DNA of 58,405 nt from an uncultured Eubacteriales bacterium (GTDB taxonomy: Bacteria; Bacillota; Clostridia; Oscillospirales; CAG-272). A model generated the notes under the pieces. The model worked only from the letters and a program-made list of their open reading frames with translations. It did no database searches and was not told where the DNA came from. This document shows, piece after piece, positions 25,605-33,800 of the stretch (position 1 is the first letter of the stretch; every line of letters begins with the position of its first letter). The position numbers and the translations under genes were made by a program. The stretch lies in contig CAKRPQ010000003.1 of assembly GCA_934385225.1 (NCBI GenBank), positions 1 to 58,405 on the forward strand. Reading direction: 5' to 3'.

Positions 25605-25935
25605 AAACCGATAATTAAAGTTTCGGTCAAGCCTTTTCAAAGGCTTGCGGTTTCCAAAGGCGGAGCCTTGGTCGCTCGTTGAGGCGAGCGAAATAATCTC
25701 GGCGCTTTCTTTTTGTTAACTTTTTCTTTGCGCCTGTCGCATCAAAGAAAAAGTGGAAAACGGTGCTGCACGACTTCACGTCGGCGGATAGGTGACCAAC
25801 CCTTCCGTCGGAGGGCTTGCGCACCTCCGCCACCTCCCCTTGCACAGGGGAGGCTAAAAAGAGAGTGCCTGCAACACCAAAAGAAAAGGCGTCAGACGGT
25901 GCCGCACGACATCACGGCTGTAAAGAGGTGAACTT
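25605..25935. repeat. Composite intergenic repeat, copy D
   Basis: No gene lies between 25558 and 25936. Modules in the same order as copies A-C: AAGCCTTTTCAAAGGCTT (about 25629-25646), the hairpin CGCTCG-TTGAGG-CGAGCG (25673-25690), AAATAATCTCGGCGC, the hairpin TTTTTCTTTG/CAAAGAAAAA (about 25722-25753), and CACCTCCCCTTGCACAGGGG ending near 25855. A second truncated unit (GCCTGCAACACCAAAAG on, with ACATCACGGC) runs to about 25932. Confidence 0.8.
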
Positions 25936-25936
25936 T

Positions 25937-26617
25937 TCACCCGCCGTTTTTGAACGCTTCAAGCTCCTTTTCAAACAGTGAAAAGGGGTAGACGCCGCTC
26001 GGAATTTCACACACCTCAAAATGCCTGCCGTCAAAGTCAAATTCAAGCCCCGCGGAGAACAGCGCGATCCCCGCATGACCCGCATCCGCGCGCTTTATGC
26101 GGCTTCCGTACTTCCCGTCAAAGACAACGGGCATTCCGCGCGACGCGAACTGCGCCCGTATCTGGTGCGTTCTGCCCGTCATAAGCGTGACCGAAACGAG
26201 CGTAAATTCGCCGCTTTTTCCGAGAACGGTGTAGGCAAGCGCCGCTTTTTTGACGCCCGCGCGCTCGCGGTCACAGACGAAACTCTTCCGCTTCGCACGG
26301 TCGAAGAATAATAAATCCTCGAAAACGCCCGCGTTTTCCGTCGGACACCCCGTGATAACGGCGAGGTAACGTTTTTTGCATTTCGTTTTGTCCGAAATTA
26401 TCGCCGAAAGCTCCGCCGCCGCACGCTTTGAACGCGCGAGAACGATAAGACCGCCCGTAACGACATCGAGCCTGTTCACGGGATAAAATTCCCCGCCGTA
26501 TTTCTCCTCGCAGAGCGAAATCACATCGTTTTTTTCGGTACTTTTTTCCGATGCGACACCGAAATATTTTATCGGTATGACGAATTTGTCGTTTTCTGTC
26601 GCTATTTTCATATTCAT
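25937..26617 (-). CDS. RluA-family RNA pseudouridine synthase
   Basis: About 226 residues of a short RluA/YceI-type enzyme that isomerises uridine in rRNA or tRNA. The catalytic motif reads PVNRLDVVTGGLIVLARS (Asp in NRLD; most homologues have HRLD). Later conserved blocks are KKRYLAVITG, LMTGRTHQIRAQFASRGMPVVFD and GIALFSAGLEF. There is no S4 domain. Two nearby ATGs (26617, 26611) lie 20-27 bases after the AraC stop and neither has a clear ribosome site; a frame extension into the AraC gene is unlikely to be translated. Confidence 0.82.
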   Translation of the reverse strand: MNMKIATENDKFVIPIKYFGVASEKSTEKNDVISLCEEKYGGEFYPVNRLDVVTGGLIVLARSKRAAAELSAIISDKTKCKKRYLAVITGCPTENAGVFEDLLFFDRAKRKSFVCDRERAGVKKAALAYTVLGKSGEFTLVSVTLMTGRTHQIRAQFASRGMPVVFDGKYGSRIKRADAGHAGIALFSAGLEFDFDGRHFEVCEIPSGVYPFSLFEKELEAFKNGG

Positions 26618-26637
26618 ATTCAAATTCAAACTTAAAC

Positions 26638-27528
26638 TCAATCCGACGGCGTGACGCGCCCCGAAACGGGCTTCTTCACGCTGCCCGCTTTTTTCGCCTT
26701 TTCGCGGTAGTCCGTCGCCGTCATGCCGAAATATTTTTTGAACATCTTCATAAAATGTATCTCGTCGCGGTAGCCTGCCATTGCAGCCGCCTCTTTTATA
26801 CTCAGATTCGTCTCCGAGAGCAGCTTCGCGGCGGTGTTCATTTTGAGATCCGTCAGCTTTTTCATCGGCGACATACCGTATTTTTCGCCGAATATCTTGC
26901 ATAGCGTCGAATGACTTGTGTAAAGTGCCATGCAGAGCGATTCTATCGTAAAATCGGGGTTCGACGAGTTCACTGATATATAGCGCAGAGCCTGCTCGGC
27001 AAGCTCCGAACGACCCGCCGACGTCGTTTCGCCTCCGACAATTTCGCCGACGACGGAGAAAAGCGCCGATTTTGCCTTGTATTCGTTGACGTTGCCGCTT
27101 GCCATCGACGATATTACGGACGTTACAACGTCCTCTATAAATTCGGGACTTCGCGGCGTTATGATCGGGTGTTCAAGGTCGAAGCCCATTTTGAGACCGA
27201 GCTTTGCCGCCTCCGCGCCGCTGAAATAAAACCAGAAATACCGCCATTTTTCGCCGCCCGCCGCGTCCTCCGCGGGATAGTACATTATCTCCTTGTTCGG
27301 CGGCAGAAAGAAGAGCTGCTTTTCGCGCACGTCAAACTCGTTTCCCGCAAGAAAGAGCTTTCCGCTGCCTTTGAGGACGAAATGCAGGGTGTAGTCGGGC
27401 TGAATGCGCAGATATTTTATCGGTTCGATAAATTCAAAGTCGTTGTAGCCGACGTTATGTATGAAAAGATCCTTTTCGCCGCCGTAGGCAAAGACTCTTA
27501 ACATCGACGGATTTCTTCGCGTTTCCAT
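26638..27528 (-). CDS. AraC-family transcriptional regulator
   Basis: A 296-residue regulator with an N-terminal cupin sensor (LHFVLKGSGKLFLAGNEFDV, LFFLPPNKEIMYYP) and a C-terminal HTH_18 pair (about residues 195-285: FTIESLCMALYTSHSTLCKIF, IKEAAAMAGYRDEIHFMKMFKKYFGMTATDYR). The start is ATG at 27528 with CGGAGGG. A perfect promoter precedes it (27560-27588). It is probably co-transcribed with the pseudouridine synthase. Its target is not evident. Confidence 0.87.
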   Translation of the reverse strand: METRRNPSMLRVFAYGGEKDLFIHNVGYNDFEFIEPIKYLRIQPDYTLHFVLKGSGKLFLAGNEFDVREKQLFFLPPNKEIMYYPAEDAAGGEKWRYFWFYFSGAEAAKLGLKMGFDLEHPIITPRSPEFIEDVVTSVISSMASGNVNEYKAKSALFSVVGEIVGGETTSAGRSELAEQALRYISVNSSNPDFTIESLCMALYTSHSTLCKIFGEKYGMSPMKKLTDLKMNTAAKLLSETNLSIKEAAAMAGYRDEIHFMKMFKKYFGMTATDYREKAKKAGSVKKPVSGRVTPSD

Positions 27529-27559
27529 GGCGTTCCCTCCGTTCTTTAATAATAAGGAA

Positions 27560-27588
27560 ATTATATCATTAAAAGCGCGTCCTGTCAA
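27560..27588 (-). promoter_or_regulatory. Consensus promoter of the AraC gene
   Basis: On the minus strand TTGACA (27583-27588), 17-base spacer, TATAAT (27560-27565). Confidence 0.88.
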
Positions 27589-27710
27589 TACGGAACGGGC
27601 GGAAGCGGCACGAAAATCGGTTATATCAAAAACGAAATGCCGAGAGAAAAAATATATATATCCAGATTGTTAAAAAATTGGCGAAAAAACTTTTTTTGCG
27701 ACGTAAAATG

Positions 27711-27719
27711 TGATATAAT
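27711..27719 (+). promoter_or_regulatory. Extended -10 promoter of the Hdr-Flx-fumarate operon
   Basis: TGATATAAT at 27711-27719 is an extended -10 element. No good -35 is seen, only a T-rich stretch at the right distance. The leader of about 75 bases precedes the malate/lactate dehydrogenase start, which has AAGGGAAGG. Confidence 0.6.
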
Positions 27720-27805
27720 AGAATGAATCCAAATGTGCAAAGCCGTCCGCGCGCGAAAAAGCGGGACGGTCGCGATAAAAAACAAACCAAAAGGGAAGGT
27801 GCATT

Positions 27806-28750
27806 ATGAACAAAATATCCATTATCGGCACAGGCAGCGTCGGTTCGACCATCGCCTACACTCTCACAGTCATGGGTCTCGCCTCCGAGATCGTCATGAT
27901 CGACATCAACAACGAAAAGGCTCTGGGCGAGGCACTCGACATCAGACAGGGTACGCCTTTTTGCAGCCCCACAACTATCTACGCGGGCGATTACCGCGAC
28001 GCGGAAAACTCCGACATCGTTATCCTTACGTCGGGAATTGCGAGAAAGCCCGGTCAGTCGAGACTTGAACTCGCACAGACGAACGTAAACATCACCAAGT
28101 CCATTATCCCCGAAATCGAAAAGTACGCGCCGAACGCAACCTACATCATCGTCAGCAACCCCGTCGATATCCTTACATATACGTTCAATAAGCTGTCGGG
28201 CATTCCCGAAAACCGCATTATAGGTTCGGGTACTATCCTTGACACGGCTCGTCTGCGCACGAGACTTTCCGAATACTACAATATCAACCAGAGCAACGTT
28301 CACGCTTACGTTTTCGGCGAACACGGCGATTCTTCGTTCATTCCGTGGTCCATTGCGAACATTTCGAACGTTCCGATCTCCGAGTGCAACCGGCTTATAA
28401 CGACACCCGGTATCGTCAGCCCGAAGCTCGATTTCGAAGAGATCGAACAGTATGTTAAGAAGTCGGGCGGCCGCGTTATCGCAAGAAAGGGCGCAACGTT
28501 CTATGCCGTTTCCGTTTCCGTCTGTCATATATGCAAGTGCGTTCTCAGCGGTATCGACACTACAATGACGGTATCGACTATGATGCACGGCGAGTACGGC
28601 ATTGACGACGTCTGCCTCAGCACGCTCAATATGGTCGGAAATCACGGCCTGCGCGGAAAGGTCAACGTTCCGCTCACGGACGGTGAGATAGCAAAGCTCC
28701 GCGCAAGCGCAGATACGCTTAAAGACGTAATAAACAATCTTGAAATCTGA
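27806..28750 (+). CDS. Lactate/malate dehydrogenase family enzyme, predicted malate dehydrogenase
   Basis: A 314-residue NAD-dependent 2-hydroxyacid dehydrogenase. Rossmann motif IIGTGSVGSTIAY, NAD-binding Asp in MIDINNEKA, catalytic pair in NPVDILT and GEHGDSS. Overall resemblance is to L-lactate dehydrogenases, but the specificity loop reads GIARKPGQSR. The residue equivalent to LDH Gln102 is Arg, the classic malate dehydrogenase residue that pairs with the second carboxylate. The next gene is fumarase and the operon ends in a fumarate-reductase flavoprotein, so oxaloacetate to malate is the more coherent reaction. Lactate activity is not excluded. Confidence 0.8.
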   Translation: MNKISIIGTGSVGSTIAYTLTVMGLASEIVMIDINNEKALGEALDIRQGTPFCSPTTIYAGDYRDAENSDIVILTSGIARKPGQSRLELAQTNVNITKSIIPEIEKYAPNATYIIVSNPVDILTYTFNKLSGIPENRIIGSGTILDTARLRTRLSEYYNINQSNVHAYVFGEHGDSSFIPWSIANISNVPISECNRLITTPGIVSPKLDFEEIEQYVKKSGGRVIARKGATFYAVSVSVCHICKCVLSGIDTTMTVSTMMHGEYGIDDVCLSTLNMVGNHGLRGKVNVPLTDGEIAKLRASADTLKDVINNLEI

Positions 28751-28761
28751 GAGGCACGAAA

Positions 28762-30138
28762 ATGGAATACCGTATCGAACACGATTCTATGGGCGAGGTC
28801 AAAGTCCCCGCAGATAAACTCTGGGCGGCACAGACCGAAAGAAGTCACGAGAATTTCAGAATAGGCGTCGGTATCGAAACGATGCCGAGAGAAATAACAC
28901 ACGCGTTCGGAATACTTAAAAAAGCAGCCGCAATGGCGAACGCGGAACTCAAACCCGAAAAAATGACCGCCGAAAAGCTCGCCGTTATCGAAAAGGCGTG
29001 CGACGAGGTTATTTCGGGCACTCTTAACGAGCATTTCCCGCTTGTCGTATGGCAGACGGGATCGGGAACGCAGTCGAATATGAACGCGAACGAAGTCATC
29101 GCAAACCGCGCAAACGAGCTTGCGGGCAAAAAACTCTGCCACCCGAACGACGATATAAATATGAGTCAGTCGTCAAACGACACATTCCCGACCGCGATGC
29201 ACATTTCGGCAGTTATCGCGATCGAAGATAAGCTGCTGCCCGCGATAGAACTGCTTATATCGACCTTCAAGCGCCTTGAAGAGGAGAATGAGGGCATAGT
29301 AAAGTCGGGACGCACGCATTTGCAGGACGCAACGCCGATAAAGTTCAGTCAGGAGATTTCGGGCTGGCGTTCGAGCCTTGAACGCGACGCGGAGCTTCTC
29401 CGCCTTGCGGTAAAGCCGCTTCACGAACTTGCTCTCGGCGGAACCGCCGTCGGCACGGGTCTTAACGCGCCGAAAGGCTTCTCGGAACTTGTCGCAAAGA
29501 AGGTAGAACTTCTCACGGGCAAGCCGTTCGTCACCGCGCCGAATAAATTCCATTCTCTTACGTCAAAGGACGAGCTCGTTTTCGCTCACGGCGCGATAAA
29601 GGCGACTGCGTGCGATATGATGAAGATTGCGAACGACGTCCGTTGGCTCGCGTCGGGTCCCCGCGACGGCCTCGGCGAGATACACATTCCCGAAAACGAA
29701 CCCGGCTCGTCGATAATGCCGGGCAAGGTCAACCCGACGCAGTGCGAGGCTGTCACGATGGTTGCCGTTCAGGTCATGGGCAACGACGTCGCGGTCGGTA
29801 TGGCGGCATCGCAGGGCAACTTTGAGCTTAACGTGTTTATGCCCGTCGCCGCTTATAACTTCCTGCAATCCGCACGCCTGCTCGCGGAGGCGATAGTATC
29901 GTTCAACAATAACTGCGCCGTCGGAATTACGGCAAATAAGGATAAAATGTACCACAACCTCCACAATTCTCTTATGCTCGTAACGGCTCTCAACCCCTAC
30001 ATCGGCTACGAGAACGCCGCAAAGACGGCGAAAAAGGCGTTTAAGGACGGAATTTCGCTGAAAGAGGCTTGTGTAGAACTCGGATTCCTTACCGCGGAAA
30101 AATTCGACGAGGTATTCCACCCCGAACAGATGGTCTGA
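28762..30138 (+). CDS. fumC: Class II fumarate hydratase
   Basis: A 458-residue homotetrameric, iron-free fumarase interconverting malate and fumarate. Signature GSSIMPGKVNPTQCEA (about residues 313-328), substrate segment TGSGTQSNMNANEV (about 96-109), SQSSNDTFPTAMH and the catalytic His segment GRTHLQDATPIKF. It starts 11 bases after the dehydrogenase stop and feeds the fumarate-reductase genes at the end of the operon. Confidence 0.95.
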   Translation: MEYRIEHDSMGEVKVPADKLWAAQTERSHENFRIGVGIETMPREITHAFGILKKAAAMANAELKPEKMTAEKLAVIEKACDEVISGTLNEHFPLVVWQTGSGTQSNMNANEVIANRANELAGKKLCHPNDDINMSQSSNDTFPTAMHISAVIAIEDKLLPAIELLISTFKRLEEENEGIVKSGRTHLQDATPIKFSQEISGWRSSLERDAELLRLAVKPLHELALGGTAVGTGLNAPKGFSELVAKKVELLTGKPFVTAPNKFHSLTSKDELVFAHGAIKATACDMMKIANDVRWLASGPRDGLGEIHIPENEPGSSIMPGKVNPTQCEAVTMVAVQVMGNDVAVGMAASQGNFELNVFMPVAAYNFLQSARLLAEAIVSFNNNCAVGITANKDKMYHNLHNSLMLVTALNPYIGYENAAKTAKKAFKDGISLKEACVELGFLTAEKFDEVFHPEQMV

Positions 30139-30156
30139 TCACCGCTTGGAGGAAAA

Positions 30157-30945
30157 ATGATGAAAGTTAGTTATTTTCCCGGCTGTACGCTTCGCACAAA
30201 GGCAAAAGAGCTTGACGCCTACGCCCGCAAATGCGCCGAGATACTCGGAGTAGAGCTTTGCGAGATAAAGGACTGGCAGTGCTGCGGCGGAGTTTACGTC
30301 ACCGCGAAAAACGAAATTGCGACAAAGCTGTCAAGCGTCCGTGCTCTCGTCGCGGCAAGGGACGAGGGTATGCCGCTCGTCACCGTTTGCTCCGCCTGCC
30401 ATAACGTCATAAAGCAGACGAATAACGCGATGCGCACTGACAGGGAGTTCGCCGACAAGGTGAACCGCTATATGGCGCAGGAGAAGACCCCGACCTCCTA
30501 CGAGGGCGAGACGGAGGTGCTTCACTACCTCGAACTTCTGCGCGACGTCGTCGGCTTCGACAAGATAAAGGAAAAGGTCGTAAATCCCCTTACGGGAAAG
30601 AAGATAGCGCCTTACTACGGCTGCCTTCTGCTCCGTCCCGGCAAGGTCATGGCGTTTGACGACGTCGAAAACCCGACGATAATGGAAAATTTCATTCGCG
30701 CTCTCGGTGCAGAGCCTGTTATATACCCGATGCGGAACGAATGCTGCGGCGGTTACGTCACTCTCGAAGACGCGGAGCTTTCAAAGAAGAAGAGCCTCGC
30801 CGTCGGCGAGAATGCGGAGGCGCACGGAGCGACCCTTATGGTCACAGCCTGTCCGCTTTGCAAGTACAATCTCACAAAGAACGGCAGCCCCGTTCCGGTC
30901 GTATATTTCACGGAGCTTCTCGCAGAGGCTCTCGGCGTAAAATAA
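30157..30945 (+). CDS. hdrB: Heterodisulfide reductase subunit B homologue (HdrB)
   Basis: A 262-residue protein with two CCG domains, which in HdrB bind the unusual non-cubane iron-sulfur clusters where a disulfide or other high-potential acceptor is reduced. Cys motifs are visible: PGCTLRTKAKELD, CCGGVY, CSACHN, YYGCLLLRPG, CCGGY and CPLCKYN. This would be the electron exit of the Hdr module. Its natural disulfide substrate in a non-methanogen is unknown. Start at 30157 or the adjacent ATG at 30160, after GGAGG. Confidence 0.88.
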   Translation: MMKVSYFPGCTLRTKAKELDAYARKCAEILGVELCEIKDWQCCGGVYVTAKNEIATKLSSVRALVAARDEGMPLVTVCSACHNVIKQTNNAMRTDREFADKVNRYMAQEKTPTSYEGETEVLHYLELLRDVVGFDKIKEKVVNPLTGKKIAPYYGCLLLRPGKVMAFDDVENPTIMENFIRALGAEPVIYPMRNECCGGYVTLEDAELSKKKSLAVGENAEAHGATLMVTACPLCKYNLTKNGSPVPVVYFTELLAEALGVK

Positions 30946-30975
30946 TGATGGGAGAATGGAGAAGAGAAACGCAAA

Positions 30976-31362
30976 ATGCAAAACGAAGAACTTAAAAAAC
31001 AAATCATACGCGAGAGCGGTGTGAACCCGCTCAAATGTATGCGCTGCGGAAAATGCTCGGCAACCTGCCCGTCATACGACGAAATGGAGTATCACCCGCA
31101 CCAGTTTGTGTATATGGTCGAGATCGGCGACATCGAAACTCTGATGAAGTCGGATTCGATTTATAAATGCCTTTCGTGCTTTGCCTGTATCGACAGGTGT
31201 CCGAGAGGCGTAGAACCCGCAAAGATAGTAGAGGCTGTCCGCCTTGAAGTCATAAGACAAAAGGGCGCAAATCACCTCACGTCAAACGACATTCCCGCGC
31301 TTGCGGACGACGATATGCCCCAGCAGGCACTCGTCAGCGCAATGCGCAAGTATTCAAAGTAA
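30976..31362 (+). CDS. hdrC: Heterodisulfide reductase subunit C homologue (HdrC)
   Basis: A 128-residue ferredoxin-like electron carrier with two [4Fe-4S] motifs: CMRCGKCSATCP (about residues 21-32) and CLSCFACIDRCP (about 64-75). HdrC carries electrons from HdrA to HdrB. The C-terminal ALVSAMRKYSK matches HdrC proteins. It lies 30 bases after hdrB and 15 bases before hdrA. Confidence 0.88.
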   Translation: MQNEELKKQIIRESGVNPLKCMRCGKCSATCPSYDEMEYHPHQFVYMVEIGDIETLMKSDSIYKCLSCFACIDRCPRGVEPAKIVEAVRLEVIRQKGANHLTSNDIPALADDDMPQQALVSAMRKYSK

Positions 31363-31377
31363 GGAGGAGAAAAAACA

Positions 31378-33372
31378 ATGCAGAGAATAGGCGTATTTGT
31401 CTGCCACTGCGGAACGAACATCGCTGGAACAGTCGATGTAAAGGCTGTCGCAGAGGCTATAAAGAACGAACCGGGCGTGGTTTTCTCCACCGACTACCAG
31501 TATATGTGCTCCCAGGCGGGACAGAACATGATAAAGGACGCCGTAAAGGAGAATAACTTAACGGGAATAGTTGTCTGTTCATGCTCGCCGCGTATGCACG
31601 AGGCGACGTTCAGAAAAACGGCAGCCGCCGCCGGTCTTAACCCGTATATGGTTGAAATCGCGAATATCCGCGAGCAGTGCTCGTGGGTACATAAGTCGAT
31701 GCCAGATGGCACCGAAAAGGCGATAATCCTTGCCAAAGCCGCCGTCGCAAAGGTGAACCTCAACGCTCCGCTCACACCCGGCGAAAGCCCCGTTACAAAG
31801 CGTGCGCTCGTCATCGGCGGAGGTATCGCGGGCATTCAGACCGCGCTCGATATTGCCGACGCGGGCTTCCCTGTCGATATCGTCGAAACGAAACCGACAA
31901 TCGGCGGTAAAATGGCACAGCTTGACAAGACGTTCCCGACGCTCGACTGCGCGGCTTGTATCCTCACGCCGAAGATGGTCGACGTTGCACAGAACGAAAA
32001 GATAAGAATCTTCTCCTACTCCGAGGTTACGGACGTAAAGGGCTTTGTCGGCAACTTTGACGTCACGATAAAGAGAAAGGCGAGATATGTAAAAGAGGAC
32101 ATCTGCACGGGCTGCGGTCTTTGCACCGAGAAATGCCCGCAGAAGAAAGTCCCGAACGAGTTCAACCTCGGTATGGACAACCGTCACGCGATCTATATTC
32201 CGTTCGCGCAGGCTGTCCCGAAGGTAGCGACGATTGACCCGAACTACTGTACGATGCTTAAAACGGGCAAGTGCGGCGTATGTTCCAAGGTCTGCGGCGC
32301 GGGCGCGATAGATTATAAGGCGAAGGACGAATTTGTTGAGGAAAAGTACGGCGCTATCGTCGTCGCGACGGGCTTCAACCCGATTTCGATGGAAAAATTC
32401 GACGAATTTGCGTATTCGCAGTCGAAGGACGTCGTAACGTCGCTCGAACTTGAAAGACTTATGAACGCGGCAGGACCTACGGGCGGCACGCTTCTCCGTC
32501 CCTCCGACGGAACTCACCCGCATACGATAGTTTTCGTTCAGTGCGTAGGCTCGCGCTGCGCCTCCTGCGCCGAAAAGGGCAAGGAATACTGCTCGAAGAT
32601 ATGCTGTATGTACACCGCAAAGCACGCGATGCTCATACGCGACAAATATCCCGACACCGACGTTTATGTATTCTATATCGACGTGCGTACACCCGGTAAG
32701 AACTTCGACGAATTTTACCGCCGCGCGGTTGAGGAGTACGGCGTTCACTACATAAAGGGTATGGTCGGCAAGGTTTCGCCCGAGGGCGGCAAGCTGAAAG
32801 TTCAGGGCTCGGATCTTATCTACGGCAAGCAGGTGCATATCGACGCCGATATGGTCGTTCTCGCAGCCGCGATAGAACCCGATAAGTCCGCGAGACACCT
32901 CGCGACTATGCTCACCGCCAGCATGGATACGAACGACTTCTTCACCGAGGCTCACCCGAAGCTCCGTCCCGTAGAAAGCCCGACAGCGGGCGTTTACCTT
33001 TCGGGAACGTGCCAGGGACCGAAGGATATTCCCGAAACCGTCGCACAGGCGGGTGCCGCCGCGTCGAAGGTCATCGGACTTCTCTGCCACGATAAGCTCA
33101 CGGGCAACCCGTGCGTCGCTCATTCGGACGAGATGATGTGCAACGGCTGTTCGACCTGCGAAAAGGTATGTCCCTACGGCGCGATCACATATATCGACAA
33201 GGAATTCAGAATGCCCGACAGAACGACAAAGATACGCCGCGTGGCTTCCGTCAACGAGGCGGTCTGCCAGGGGTGCGGTGCTTGTACCGTCGCTTGTATG
33301 TCGGGGGCAATGGACCTTAAAGGCTTCATGAACAAACAAATCATGGCGGAGGTGGACGCAATATGCAAGTAA
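31378..33372 (+). CDS. hdrA: Heterodisulfide reductase subunit A homologue (HdrA), bifurcating flavoprotein
   Basis: A 664-residue FAD protein, the presumed flavin-based bifurcation centre. N-terminal HdrA domain (IGVFVCHCGTNIAGTVD, CSCSPRMHEATF), thioredoxin-reductase-like FAD fold (GGGIAGIQTALDIADAGFPV; GGKMAQLDKTFPTLDCAAC), an inserted ferredoxin pair (CTGCGLCTEKCP and CGVCSKVCG), and a C-terminal ferredoxin domain (CNGCSTCEKVCP, CQGCGACTVACMSG). The layout is that of HdrA in soluble HdrABC complexes. No selenocysteine codon is seen. Start ATG after AAGGAGG. Confidence 0.9.
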   Translation: MQRIGVFVCHCGTNIAGTVDVKAVAEAIKNEPGVVFSTDYQYMCSQAGQNMIKDAVKENNLTGIVVCSCSPRMHEATFRKTAAAAGLNPYMVEIANIREQCSWVHKSMPDGTEKAIILAKAAVAKVNLNAPLTPGESPVTKRALVIGGGIAGIQTALDIADAGFPVDIVETKPTIGGKMAQLDKTFPTLDCAACILTPKMVDVAQNEKIRIFSYSEVTDVKGFVGNFDVTIKRKARYVKEDICTGCGLCTEKCPQKKVPNEFNLGMDNRHAIYIPFAQAVPKVATIDPNYCTMLKTGKCGVCSKVCGAGAIDYKAKDEFVEEKYGAIVVATGFNPISMEKFDEFAYSQSKDVVTSLELERLMNAAGPTGGTLLRPSDGTHPHTIVFVQCVGSRCASCAEKGKEYCSKICCMYTAKHAMLIRDKYPDTDVYVFYIDVRTPGKNFDEFYRRAVEEYGVHYIKGMVGKVSPEGGKLKVQGSDLIYGKQVHIDADMVVLAAAIEPDKSARHLATMLTASMDTNDFFTEAHPKLRPVESPTAGVYLSGTCQGPKDIPETVAQAGAAASKVIGLLCHDKLTGNPCVAHSDEMMCNGCSTCEKVCPYGAITYIDKEFRMPDRTTKIRRVASVNEAVCQGCGACTVACMSGAMDLKGFMNKQIMAEVDAICK

Positions 33373-33800
33373 ACGAAGAATACAAGCCTCTGATAGTTGC
33401 ATTCTGCTGTAACTGGTGTTCCTATGCGGGCGCAGACCTTGCGGGCAACAACAGACTGGCTTATCCCGAAAACATTAAGATAATCCGCGTGCCCTGCTCG
33501 TGCCGTGTGAACCCGATGTTCATTCTCCGCGCGTTCCAGCGCGGTGCGGACGGCGTTATTCTCTGCGGTTGCCACCCCGGCGACTGCCATTACACGTCGG
33601 GCAACTACTACACAAGACGCCGTATGGCACTTCTCTTCTCCATGCTCGATTATCTCGGCATAGAGAGGGAACGCACGCGCGTCGAATGGGTAAGTGCAGC
33701 CGAAGGCGCAAAGTTCGCCGCCACAATGAACGATTTTGAAAAGAAAGTCGCCGCACTCGGCGAGAACAAGAGATTGGAGGACCTGAGATGCAAGAAATAA
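33363..33800 (+). CDS. MvhD/FlxD-like iron-sulfur subunit
   Basis: A 145-residue [2Fe-2S] protein of the MvhD family, the adaptor that hands electrons from the electron-input module to HdrA. Conserved: CCNWCSYAGADLAG, VPCSCRVNPMFILRAFQ, CGCHPGDCHY and GNYYTRRR. It overlaps hdrA by 10 bases. No NiFe hydrogenase subunits accompany it; Flx-type subunits follow instead, so electrons come from NAD(P)H rather than H2 (inference from order). Confidence 0.9.
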   Translation: MQVNEEYKPLIVAFCCNWCSYAGADLAGNNRLAYPENIKIIRVPCSCRVNPMFILRAFQRGADGVILCGCHPGDCHYTSGNYYTRRRMALLFSMLDYLGIERERTRVEWVSAAEGAKFAATMNDFEKKVAALGENKRLEDLRCKK

